Source: JAQVQN01 sp964557205
GTDB lineage: Bacteria; Verrucomicrobiota; Kiritimatiellia; RFP12; UBA1067
Assembly (NCBI GenBank): GCA_964557205.1
Contig: CAZKZI010000045.1
Location: forward strand, 1-20,176
Length of the DNA stretch: 20,176 nucleotides
Direction of reading: 5' to 3'
Below, piece by piece: positions 7,901 through 14,665 of the stretch (positions within the stretch are counted from its first letter, which is position 1; every line of letters starts with the position of its first letter). A model generated the notes under the pieces. That model made no database searches. It was not told where the DNA came from and saw only the letters and a program-made list of their open reading frames with translations. The translations under genes were made by a program, and so were the position numbers.

Positions 7901-9656
7901 CGACGACGACCTCGACATCGTCATCAGCTACCGTTCCGTGCCGAGCGAGGGCACATACTTCTTCGAGAACTCCGCTCCTAAGGGCGCGAAGGGCAGTCTG
8001 CCCGTCTTCGAGGCGGCCGTACCGGGCGACAACAGCCGCCGCGGATTGAGGGTGAAGTTCCCGCCGTACCGTCTTCCCACTGACCTCAAGCCCCATTTCC
8101 GCCGCGGAAACGGCGGCGGCTGGTTCTACGAAGATCTGACGGGCGACGGACGCGCGGACGCCGTCTATGCGATGAGCGACTGGACTGAATACGGATGTCC
8201 CGGTCCCGCGTGTCCAGTCGCGTACGACGCGAACGAGAGCTGGACGAACAACCAGCTACTCGCCTACATGTACTTCTGCCGCAATCTGGACGGCGAAGGC
8301 GCGAAGACCGTCTGGGGCAGGCCGGAACCGCTTCTCTCGGGCGGCAGACGTGAACTCCAGGGCCCGTGGGGCAGCCCCTCGCCGCTTTTCCACGACTGGG
8401 ACGGCGACGGCGACCTCGATTTCGTCACGTCCGACTTCATCTCCGAATTCTGGTATTTCGAAAATACGGGCACGAAGGGGAATCCCGTCTTCCCCGCTGG
8501 AAAGCGCGTCAGAGGCACGGACGGACTCCCGCTTGAAGGACCACTCTGCATGATGTCGGCCCGCAAAGTTGACTGGGACAGCGACGGCAGGCCGGACGTC
8601 ATCGCATCGGAGGAGGACGGCCGCGTGACCTTCTACCGCAACACCGGACGGTTTGCGGACGGCGCGCCCGTCTTCGAAACCGCCAGGTTCTTCCAGCAGA
8701 AGGCCGCAGAGCTCAAGTTCGGATGCCTCGCCACGCCCTGGGGCGTTGACTGGGACGGCGACGGCGACTGGGACCTTGTCTGCGGAAACTCCGAGGGACG
8801 CATCGCCTTCATCGAGAACCTGTCCGGCCCAGGCGTCGAGAATCCGAAGTGGTCGGCACCCAAGCTCCTAACGGTGACAGATGCCGCCGGCGCGGCGCCC
8901 CTGTGGCTCAAGGGGAAGGAAATCCACGCGCTGTGCGGCCCCTCCAATTCCCCGCAGGGTCCGGCCGAGCAGAAGTGGGGCTACACGGTCCTTTCCGTGG
9001 CGGACTGGGACGGCGACGGCTATCTCGACATCATGGCCAACGACGTCAAGGGCAGCGTGGTCCTTTTCCGCAATCCGGGGAAGAAGGGAACGACGGTCCT
9101 GGAATCGCCAAAGTCCGTGGAAGTGGAATGGGAAGGCGAGCAGCCGCGCTTCTCGTGGGAATGGCGCAAGCCGACGGGCAAGGCGCTGCGCGCGCCGTGG
9201 CGCACCACGCCTTGCATGTACGACTGGAACCGCAACGGACTCATGGACCTCGTGATGCTCGACCATGAGGGCTGTCTCTGCCTCTACGAGCGCGCGAAGC
9301 GAGACGGCAAGCTCGTCCTCCTGCCGCCGAAGCGGATATTCTGCGACGAGAAGGGCGAGCCGCTCGCGCTCGCCGCGCGTCCGCGCGGCGGTGCGGGCCG
9401 GCGCAAATTCTGCATTGCGGACTGGGACGGCGACGGCAAGCCGGACCTCGTGCTGAACGGGGCCAACGCGTATGTCTTCCGTCAGGTCGGCGCGAAAGAC
9501 GGCAAGTTCCTTTTCAAGGAAGGACGAATGCTCGCGCGCAAGGTGCTTGCCGGCCACACCTGCTGTCCCGCCGCGGTCGACTTCAACGCCGACGGCGTGC
9601 CTGATCTCGTCATCGGCGCGGAAGACGGAAACTTCTACTACCTCCGCCACCCGTGA
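4989..9656 (+). CDS. Large secreted putative glycoside hydrolase with propeller and nine FG-GAP repeats
   Basis: A 1555-residue protein with signal peptide (MKRTVALLAFASFAAGAAPA) and a GGGAAG ribosome site. Residues about 22-185 resemble a CBM4/9-type jelly roll (N-L-V-V-N-P-D-F-E start, Y-F-D-G-I-T-L end). Residues about 290-645 look like a TIM-barrel glycosidase: A-D-G-K-P-F-F-P-L-G-M-Y, then W-Y-V-N-D-E-R with E400 as candidate acid/base, and G-T-D-P-Y-P-I. This matches loosely the GH-A clan, but no GH family number can be given. Residues about 655-950 form an NHL-like propeller. Nine FG-GAP/VCBS calcium loops (D-W-D-G-D-G-x-x-D) start near residues 968, 1049, 1136, 1195, 1254, 1339, 1412, 1478 and 1531; the loop at 1412 (DWNRNGLMD) has weaker acidic ligands. 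Likely exported, calcium-stabilised and glycan-active. 15 bp after the previous gene and 32 bp before the GH28 gene. Confidence 0.7.
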   Translation: MKRTVALLAFASFAAGAAPAPNLVVNPDFETRSAEGRAIGWENLPSNYKVVENAGENGSRGLVFENDDPDRYQVPNQKVPCEPGAEYRFSVRVKTEKLVNVKGQDPCATACLQWSDAKGHEFGGKYVHGIFDTKGEWRTVECLSARIPTNAVAVRFSPYVTRGVTGRAYFDGITLARVVRKPVAGLWSSAYRDCASEGKVTFVAGLDLAGAGLKPVDLLPLFKLCLPDGKTKDFAPDLFADGEARFTCDVSALPRGKSAVVFELRERRTGRVVKDGQALVVFDRPEKLPARKVYFDARNRLIADGKPFFPLGMYMNMTITGAVLDVYAKGPFNCVMDYKVPDEKAVDICWKHGLKVLYPIQGAYAGVDFATDVDSDFWVTDRVRRFKDHPALLGWYVNDERGLDYVPRLKARQELLKILDPDHPTWTVLYQVDDLRHYMGTCDAIGTDPYPIGSGLPITRATEWAEASVKGSFGVRPVWQVPQTFDWGAYWTNKNDVTRMPSRDEMANMFWQAVAAGANGLVAYSYTPLEKMDWKTPFEKSWGDVCAAAAEVKRFIPVLLSDGEPPVVKSASKDVAVRAWRDGAAAFVLAVNTTREDAAATVEVAEPFDGVKTELGPAPALVGGGKLEARLPPLGRALWRLEVRTPPKPAEVLVSREGNCVERWRAAGDRWTRAGIFLDASSGVKPAGIAAAVGVVYVADLSGKESGRIVKFSPDGKKLGVFAETPCRPDQLCVSPDGQFLYVSSLHANAVLRYGLADGKGGAYIREKLAGPRMLAFGPDGFLYVACRSSNSIAVWDVSGTSPRFVGKIGTSNNQGALAFAGAKGSVLVVPGRVGERIALAEGRTAPLGDTCVFANAFSALRLGEAICAGDYIPGIVSILPEKEGPPIEVASGLSGICALLDLTGALDGSTARRQAEERRSFENAGKSFVYDTPLLLGAHDLERMAFNNPDAVVDLSCGVWPNPFIYDYDGDDDLDIVISYRSVPSEGTYFFENSAPKGAKGSLPVFEAAVPGDNSRRGLRVKFPPYRLPTDLKPHFRRGNGGGWFYEDLTGDGRADAVYAMSDWTEYGCPGPACPVAYDANESWTNNQLLAYMYFCRNLDGEGAKTVWGRPEPLLSGGRRELQGPWGSPSPLFHDWDGDGDLDFVTSDFISEFWYFENTGTKGNPVFPAGKRVRGTDGLPLEGPLCMMSARKVDWDSDGRPDVIASEEDGRVTFYRNTGRFADGAPVFETARFFQQKAAELKFGCLATPWGVDWDGDGDWDLVCGNSEGRIAFIENLSGPGVENPKWSAPKLLTVTDAAGAAPLWLKGKEIHALCGPSNSPQGPAEQKWGYTVLSVADWDGDGYLDIMANDVKGSVVLFRNPGKKGTTVLESPKSVEVEWEGEQPRFSWEWRKPTGKALRAPWRTTPCMYDWNRNGLMDLVMLDHEGCLCLYERAKRDGKLVLLPPKRIFCDEKGEPLALAARPRGGAGRRKFCIADWDGDGKPDLVLNGANAYVFRQVGAKDGKFLFKEGRMLARKVLAGHTCCPAAVDFNADGVPDLVIGAEDGNFYYLRHP

Positions 9657-9688
9657 CGGCACGGTGCCTTGAGGAAAGGAATCGGAAC

Positions 9689-10956
9689 ATGAAAAGACTG
9701 ATGGCGGGAATCGCGTTCGTCTGCGCGGGAACCTGCGCGGCAGCGACGTATTCGGTGAAGGACTACGGCGCAAAAGGCGACGGGGTGGCGAAGGACACGG
9801 CGGCTATCCAGAAGGCGATCGACGCCGCGAACGCCACGGGCGGCGGAACGGTGGAAGTGCCGGCGGGGACGTATCTGACCGGATCCATCTTCCTCAAGAG
9901 CAACGTGGATTTCCACGTGGGCGCGGGCGCGACGATTCTGGGCAGTCCCGACAAGGCGGACTACAACGCGCCGGACGTCTGTCCGCAGAATTCCTGGTAC
10001 GCCCCCGAATCCTCCTTCGGCGCGCACCTCTTCCTCTGTATCGAGCAGGAGAACGTGACCGTGCGCGGGCCGGGGAAGATCGACGGCAATTCCCTCGCGT
10101 TTCTCGTGGGACCCGACGGAAAGAACTGGCCGGGCGGACAGGGGAAAATCCCGTGGCGGCCGAGCCAGATGCTCTATTTCGTAGAATCGCGAAACGTGCG
10201 CGTGCAGGACCTTGAGCTCGCGAACTCCACGTACTGGAGCTGCTTCTTCCACGGTTGCGAACAGGTGTGGGCGCGGGGGCTCAACATCCACAACCGCCGT
10301 AAGCCCGTCCATACGCACAACGGCGACGGCATCGACGTCGACTGCTGCAAGTACGTGACGATCTCCGACTGCCACATCGACACGGCGGACGATTGCATCA
10401 CCCTCCGAGCGAGCGGCGACCGGTTGAGGAAAACCGCGCCCGAATGCGCGTTCGTGACGGTGGCCAACTGCACGCTCTCCTCGCGCTGCAACTGCGTCCG
10501 TTTGGGCGTGGGGGACGGGAGCGTCCACGACGCGACGTTCTCCAACATCGTGATCCACGACGCGCGCACGGCGGTGAACATCGTCTCGAGTTGGTCCACC
10601 GAGAAGCACGGTGTCGATTTCCGGAATATCCGGTTCGACAATCTCACGGTAGAGTGCCGCAAGTTCTGTCGCATCTACCCCAATCACTCGAAAGACGCGG
10701 AGTTCGACGACATCACATTCTCGAACATCTCCGGCACCACCGAGGCGCCTTCCTGGATTACGGGCCCAAAAGGGCATCCGATGGGTCGTATCACATTCCG
10801 CAACGTGGAGCTGCCGAACGGCGCGGGCGTTTTGAATGTGAAGGATTTCCGTCTGGAGGGCGGTACGCTCAAGCGGCTCGAATTCACGCCGGAGGAAATC
10901 GCCAAGATGGACGCGGACATCGCGAAAGACCTTTACCCGGGATACGTTCCGATAGG
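9689..10956 (+). CDS. GH28-fold pectin-type hydrolase, 3' end lost in the gap
   Basis: Start ATG at 9689 follows a GAGGAAAGGA ribosome site and gives a signal peptide (MKRLMAGIAFVCAGTCAAA). The following Y-S-V-K-D-Y-G-A-K-G-D-G-V is the standard opening of GH28/pectate-lyase-like beta helices. Candidate catalytic acids are D213 (N-G-D-G-I-D) and D234-D235 (T-A-D-D-C). The usual GHG histidine position reads C-N-C-V (N268) and the RIK position reads V-N-I, so it is probably not a plain polygalacturonase; a rhamnogalacturonan or other modified galacturonan is a guess. The 423 residues visible end at ..PGYVPIG against the Ns, close to the normal length of the family, so few residues are likely missing. 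Last visible gene of the left-hand operon. Confidence 0.8.
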
Positions 10957-11056
10957 NNNNNNNNNNNNNNNNNNNNNNNNNNNNNNNNNNNNNNNNNNNN
11001 NNNNNNNNNNNNNNNNNNNNNNNNNNNNNNNNNNNNNNNNNNNNNNNNNNNNNNNN
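10957..11056. other. Assembly gap of 100 Ns
   Basis: Exactly 100 N characters, the usual placeholder for a gap of unknown size. An open frame appears to run from the GH28 gene through the Ns into the GH127 gene, but this is accidental: the two sides belong to different families, with the C-terminal end of one and the N-terminal end of the other missing. Confidence 0.98.
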
Positions 11057-12823
11057 TGCGCGGCCGCCGAACTGCTGGCACCGCTCAACCTTCGCGAGGT
11101 TAAGGTCGGAGGCGAGATCGGCCGACGCATCGACATCACGATCACCAACAACCTGCTCAAGCTGGAGGTCGACCAGGATTTTCTTCAGCCTTTCCGCGTA
11201 CAAAACGGCAAGAAGGGCTACATAGGACTCGGCAAGCTGATCGATTCAGCGGTTAGTCTCGCGGCCTACTCGGGCGATCCGCAGGTGATCGCACTAAAAC
11301 GGTATCTAATCGATGAAACGCTGAAAGGTCAGTCTGCGGATGGCTATATCGGAACCTTCCCGCCAGAGCATCGCATTAAGACTCTGTGGGACGTGCATGA
11401 ATTAGGATATCTGATATGGGGTCTATTAAACGACTACCGCTACTTTGGCGAGCAGCGATCGCTTGCCGCCGCGCGCAGAGCAGCGGACTACGTCGTCAAG
11501 AACGTGTCGGCATTGCCTGAGAAATGGAGCGAAAGTGCGAATGTCGCGCCGCATGTCGCTGTTATCGGGATCGAGCGGACCCTGCTCGGACTGTATCGGG
11601 AGACGCACAATCCGTCGTATCTCGACTTTGTCGTCAAAACGCAGGCGTTACCCCAGTGGGATATGAATATCGTGATCGGACGGAGAAAGGGCATCGAGGG
11701 CCATGTCTATGCCTACATGTCCCGCTGCCTCGCCCAACTCGAGCTGAACAGTCTGTATCCCGACTCGCGTCTGACCCGTCCTACAAAACGGGCACTTGAC
11801 TTTATGATGCGGCGCGATGGCATGCTTGTGACTGGCAGCTCCGGTCAGTCCGAAATCTGGACCGATGCCCAGGATGCGCGCGGCGAAGTAGGCGAGACCT
11901 GTGCGCTGGCGTACCAGATTCGTGTGTACGACAATCTGCTCCGAAACCACGGCGACGCGAAGATGGGCGATCTTATGGAACGCACAATTTTCAATGCGCT
12001 TTTCGCGTCACAGTCGCCTGACGGACGACGGATACGCTACTTCGCACCGCTGGAAGGTGACCGCGTCTACTGGAAGCCCGACACCTACTGCTGTCCGTGT
12101 AACTACCGTCGGATTGTCGCCGAATTGCCGACCATGGTCTATTACCGTTCACAGGACGGTCTGGCCGTGAATCTTTATACGTCCTCGCGAGCAAAGCTGA
12201 CGGTCGGCCAGGGCGTGTCGCTCGCCGTGCGTCAAGATACGACGTATCCGAGTTCGGGCACGGTCCGCATCACGCTTGAACCATCCGTACCCGTAGCGTT
12301 CCCGCTACGTCTTCGCATCCCCGCATGGTCTTCTGGAGTGACCATCGAAGTCAATGGCGAGCCAGTGAAAGGCAACGTTGTGGCGGGTACATTCTTTGAC
12401 GTTCGGCGCATGTGGAAGGCTGGCGATCTGGTCACGCTTGAAATGCCGATGCGTTGGCGGCTGGTGAAAGGCCGCCAACGTCAAGCCGGACGTGTTGCGG
12501 TCATGCGCGGTCCGCAGGTCTTTTGCCTCAATCCCGCCCAGAATCCCGGCCTCGCCAAACTCGACGGAACCGAACTTGGCTATATTTTGCTCAACCCCGA
12601 GTCGTTCGCCGAGCCCGTCTCCAGCACAGTCGTGCGCCCCGAAGGCATCGCTTGCCGCGTGCTGGCGTGGAAATCCGGGGTCGGTCTCTCGCAGAAGGCC
12701 AACTACGAGCTGACATTGACTGAGTTTCCAGACCCTGACGGTAAGGCCGTCTACTTCCGTCTGCGGGATTTCCACAGCGCAGTCGATGACGAACTTTGCG
12801 CTCTCCCCCTGTCTGAAAGCTGA
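11057..12823 (+). CDS. GH127-type beta-L-arabinofuranosidase (DUF1680), 5' end lost in the gap
   Basis: 588 residues remain. The (alpha/alpha)6-barrel part shows S-A-D-G-Y-I-G-T-F and W-D-V-H-E-L-G-Y-L. The Glu-Cys pair of G-E-T-C (Glu codon 11894, Cys codon 11900) and the C-C of Y-C-C-P-C-N (12089-12094) match the zinc-binding Glu and three Cys known in GH127 enzymes such as HypBA1, where one Cys is the nucleophile. The C-terminal beta-sandwich follows (L-R-I-P-A-W, V-N-G-E-P, R-G-P-Q-V-F). Known members remove beta-L-arabinofuranose from plant glycans, which fits beside GH28, although the DUF1680 group is broad. The start is missing; the first visible residues (CAAAELLAPL) could be the end of a signal peptide. 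The next frame begins 25 bp downstream. Confidence 0.85.
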   Translation, partial: CAAAELLAPLNLREVKVGGEIGRRIDITITNNLLKLEVDQDFLQPFRVQNGKKGYIGLGKLIDSAVSLAAYSGDPQVIALKRYLIDETLKGQSADGYIGTFPPEHRIKTLWDVHELGYLIWGLLNDYRYFGEQRSLAAARRAADYVVKNVSALPEKWSESANVAPHVAVIGIERTLLGLYRETHNPSYLDFVVKTQALPQWDMNIVIGRRKGIEGHVYAYMSRCLAQLELNSLYPDSRLTRPTKRALDFMMRRDGMLVTGSSGQSEIWTDAQDARGEVGETCALAYQIRVYDNLLRNHGDAKMGDLMERTIFNALFASQSPDGRRIRYFAPLEGDRVYWKPDTYCCPCNYRRIVAELPTMVYYRSQDGLAVNLYTSSRAKLTVGQGVSLAVRQDTTYPSSGTVRITLEPSVPVAFPLRLRIPAWSSGVTIEVNGEPVKGNVVAGTFFDVRRMWKAGDLVTLEMPMRWRLVKGRQRQAGRVAVMRGPQVFCLNPAQNPGLAKLDGTELGYILLNPESFAEPVSSTVVRPEGIACRVLAWKSGVGLSQKANYELTLTEFPDPDGKAVYFRLRDFHSAVDDELCALPLSES

Positions 12824-12848
12824 CGAGCGAAGCGGGGTTACCCTTAAC

Positions 12849-13052
12849 ATGGCTGTTGCTAAAAACAAGTCCGTCACCCCGCATATCGTCATCCTGACAT
12901 CCACCATTGTGAAAGGGCTGAACGATATTCTGCAGGGTGTGCTGCAGTACGCGCAGGAACACGGGCCGTGGCGCATCTGCCAGCAGGAGAACCGCCCGTG
13001 GATGTACCAGTTAAAAGACGTAACTCCTTGCCGTTCAGCTTCTGACTCCTGA
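12849..13052 (+). pseudogene. 5' remnant of a XylR/AraC-type sugar-responsive regulator
   Basis: The frame from ATG 12849 gives 67 residues. Residues about 10-57 (H-I-V-I-L-T-S-T-I, then D-I-L-Q-G-V-L-Q-Y-A-Q-E-H-G-P-W) look like the first strand and helix of the LacI-like sensor domain found in XylR-type AraC regulators, which are normally near 390 residues. Similarity seems to end around M-Y-Q-L-K-D (about 13020), after which the sequence turns into a short unrelated tail with a repeated TGACTCC and a stop. No DNA-binding domain remains, so it cannot work as a regulator. It probably once controlled the adjacent GH127 gene. It could also be a small orphan ORF; the family call rests on about 48 residues. 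Confidence 0.55.
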
Positions 13053-13058
13053 CTCCGC

Positions 13059-13077
13059 GATTCAATAAAGTTGAATC
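13059..13077. repeat. Perfect 7-bp inverted repeat before leuB
   Basis: GATTCAA, a five-base spacer TAAAG, then TTGAATC. There is no T-run after it on either strand, so it is not a standard intrinsic terminator. It lies just upstream of the putative leuB promoter and could be an operator or a small mRNA hairpin. Confidence 0.45.
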
Positions 13078-13083
13078 AAAGAC

Positions 13084-13112
13084 TTGTGCGTAAAGTGCCG
13101 GTAGGCTAAACT
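13084..13112 (+). promoter_or_regulatory. Possible leuB promoter
   Basis: TTGTGC (13084-13089) and TAAACT (13107-13112) have a 17-base spacer. The -35 matches consensus at 3 of 6 positions and the -10 at 4 of 6, so this is a weak call. It would give a leader of about 20 bases before the leuB start. Confidence 0.3.
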
Positions 13113-13139
13113 TTTGCCCTTTTGCAACAAGGAGCTAGC

Positions 13140-14234
13140 ATGTCTAAGAATTATAAGATAGCGGTGCTGCCAGGCGACGGGACCGGACCGGAAGTGCTTA
13201 GAGAGGGCTGCAAAGTGCTGGACGCCGCTGCTCGCAAGTACGGATTCAAGCTGGAGACAGCCAAATATGACCTCGGCGGAGAGCGTTATCTCAAGACCGG
13301 CGAGACACTCAGCGATTCGGTTATAGAAGAGCTGCGAGGCTTTGACGCCATTTATTTAGGCGCTGTCGGCCACACGGACGTGAAACCCGGCATCCTTGAA
13401 CAAGGCGTTCTGCTGCGCCTGCGCTTTGAACTCGACCAGTATATTAACCTGCGCCCCGTCAAACTGTATCCCGGCGTGCAATGCCCCTTGCGGGACAAAG
13501 GACCGGAGCAGATCGACTATTGCGTGATCCGCGAGAACAGCGGCGGCCTTTACACCGGCATCGGCGGCCTCTCGCGCAAGGGCACCAAAGACGAAGTTGC
13601 TGTCCAGCAGATGATGTACACCTACGCGCAAGTGGAACGTTGCCTGCGCTACGCCTTCGAGTATACCCGCAAATACGGCAAAAAGGCCCGCGGCAAGGGC
13701 GAGGCCAACACGCTGGCGCTGGTCGGCAAATCCAACGTGCTGACCTACATGTACGAGCTGTGGAACAGGGTCTTTGCGGAGATCGGCAGCGAGTATCCGG
13801 ATGTCAAACGCGAGTATTACCATGTGGACGCCACCTGCCTCTACATGGTGGCCTGCCCGGAAATGTTCGATGTGATCGTGACCGAGAACATGTTCGGCGA
13901 CATCATCACCGATCTGGCGGCTGTCACCCAAGGCGGGCTAGGCGTGGCCGCGGGCGGCAACCTTAATCCTGAAGGGGTCAGCATGTTCGAGCCGATCGGC
14001 GGCACAGCGCCGATGTGGACCGGCAAGAATGCCATCAATCCGCTGGCCGCTATCGGTGCCGGGGCCATGATGCTCACGGCACTCGGCGAGGAAAAGGCGG
14101 GAACGGCCATTGAGAACGCGATTGCCTGCACCACGCCGAAAATGAAGAGCCAGATTGCCAATCAGATGGGCTTCACCACAACGCAGGTCGGCGACATGGT
14201 GGCAGAGACTCTAGCAATGCTGGAGGATGGTTGA
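13140..14234 (+). CDS. leuB: 3-isopropylmalate dehydrogenase
   Basis: A 364-residue cytoplasmic enzyme of the isocitrate/isopropylmalate dehydrogenase family, which oxidises and decarboxylates 3-isopropylmalate with NAD in leucine synthesis. Seen: G-D-G-T-G-P-E-V near residue 13, L-R-F-E-L-D-Q-Y-I-N-L-R-P with the substrate arginines, R-E-N-S-G-G-L-Y-T-G, the active-site K in G-K-S-N-V-L, metal-binding D in N-M-F-G-D-I-I-T-D, and G-T-A-P with N-P-L-A-A-I for the cofactor. The L-L-L-R-L-R-F-E-L-D and L-Y-P-G-V pattern resembles the LeuB branch known from actinobacteria more than E. coli LeuB. Tartrate or homoisocitrate dehydrogenase are the alternatives, as no other leu gene is in view. ATG 13140 follows AAGGAG at 13129-13134; an in-frame extension to 13122 has no support. 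Confidence 0.85.
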   Translation: MSKNYKIAVLPGDGTGPEVLREGCKVLDAAARKYGFKLETAKYDLGGERYLKTGETLSDSVIEELRGFDAIYLGAVGHTDVKPGILEQGVLLRLRFELDQYINLRPVKLYPGVQCPLRDKGPEQIDYCVIRENSGGLYTGIGGLSRKGTKDEVAVQQMMYTYAQVERCLRYAFEYTRKYGKKARGKGEANTLALVGKSNVLTYMYELWNRVFAEIGSEYPDVKREYYHVDATCLYMVACPEMFDVIVTENMFGDIITDLAAVTQGGLGVAAGGNLNPEGVSMFEPIGGTAPMWTGKNAINPLAAIGAGAMMLTALGEEKAGTAIENAIACTTPKMKSQIANQMGFTTTQVGDMVAETLAMLEDG

Positions 14235-14245
14235 TGGTGGGCAGA

Positions 14246-14467
14246 TCAGTTTTTGTGCCGGTAGACGATGCGCCCCTTGGACAAGTCGTAAGGCGAGATC
14301 TCAAGCGTGACACGGTCGCCCGCCGCGATCTTGATGAAAAATTTGCGCATTTTGCCCGAAATGTGCGCCAGCACCTCGTGGCCGTTCTCAAGACGCACCT
14401 TATACATGGTTGCGGGCAGAACCTTGACCACAACCCCAATTACCTCTATCGCATCATCCCTTGGCAT
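14246..14467 (-). CDS. infA: Translation initiation factor IF-1
   Basis: A 73-residue OB-fold protein, the normal length for bacterial IF-1, which sits in the ribosomal A site during initiation. Seen: E-V-I-G-V-V-V-K-V-L-P, M-Y-K-V-R-L-E-N-G-H, V-L-A-H-I-S-G-K-M-R-K and S-P-Y-D-L-S-K-G-R-I-V-Y-R, all hallmark stretches. I used the ATG at 14467 (MPRDDAIE) rather than 14563, because the longer form would begin upstream of the likely promoter and adds an unrelated leader. AGGA lies a little far upstream as ribosome site. The gene is convergent with leuB with only 11 bases between the two stops. Confidence 0.95.
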   Translation of the reverse strand: MPRDDAIEVIGVVVKVLPATMYKVRLENGHEVLAHISGKMRKFFIKIAAGDRVTLEISPYDLSKGRIVYRHKN

Positions 14468-14503
14468 AAATGAAAATCCTGAATCTTTTGAACGCTTTTT
14501 TAA

Positions 14504-14533
14504 AATGTAGCATGAAGTGTGACCGCTTGGCAA
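14504..14533 (-). promoter_or_regulatory. infA promoter with extended -10
   Basis: On the - strand TTGCCA (5 of 6 matches; + coordinates 14528-14533) is followed after 18 bases by TACATT (14504-14509), preceded by TGC, an extended -10 motif. It lies about 37 bases upstream of the infA start. Confidence 0.5.
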
Positions 14534-14556
14534 GCAGTGCGTTTTATATCTTGCGC

Positions 14557-14585
14557 TTTTCATCGCCCGGGCCTTGGGCTATACT
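14557..14585 (+). promoter_or_regulatory. Promoter left in front of a truncated methyltransferase
   Basis: TTTTCA (14557-14562) and TATACT (14580-14585) have a 17-base spacer, with 4 of 6 and 5 of 6 matches. The transcript would begin about at the ATG at 14594, so the message would be leaderless or nearly so; no ribosome site is seen. Confidence 0.4.
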
Positions 14586-14593
14586 AATCCGAA

Positions 14594-14665
14594 ATGATTG
14601 ATGTGTTTAGAAAGCGATGGGAGAACTCGGGGGCGGCTGAACGCGCCAACTACCAGCTTCGCTAG
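14594..14665 (+). pseudogene. 5' remnant of a MmeI-like class I DNA methyltransferase
   Basis: Only 23 codons remain. They encode F-R-K-R-W-E-N-S-G-A-A-E-R-A-N-Y-Q-L, which matches my memory of the very conserved opening of large SAM-dependent DNA methyltransferases of the MmeI/type IIG sort, where '..W..S..sERANYQLFL.ELC..L' follows. Here the frame leaves the family after Y-Q-L and stops at TAG 14663-14665, exactly where the glgB 3' end (stop at 14662-14664 on the other strand) begins. No catalytic domain survives. The match is short, so chance remains possible, but the motif is distinctive. This remnant may be read from the promoter at 14557-14585. Confidence 0.5.

Noticed and set aside
9653..12823. 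A single 1056-residue frame joining GH28 and GH127
   Set aside because: It passes through 100 Ns whose true length is unknown; the two sides are separate families with the natural end and start missing.
14246..14563. Longer IF-1 start with a 32-residue leader
   Set aside because: IF-1 is normally 72-73 residues starting M-[APS]; the leader covers the predicted infA promoter.
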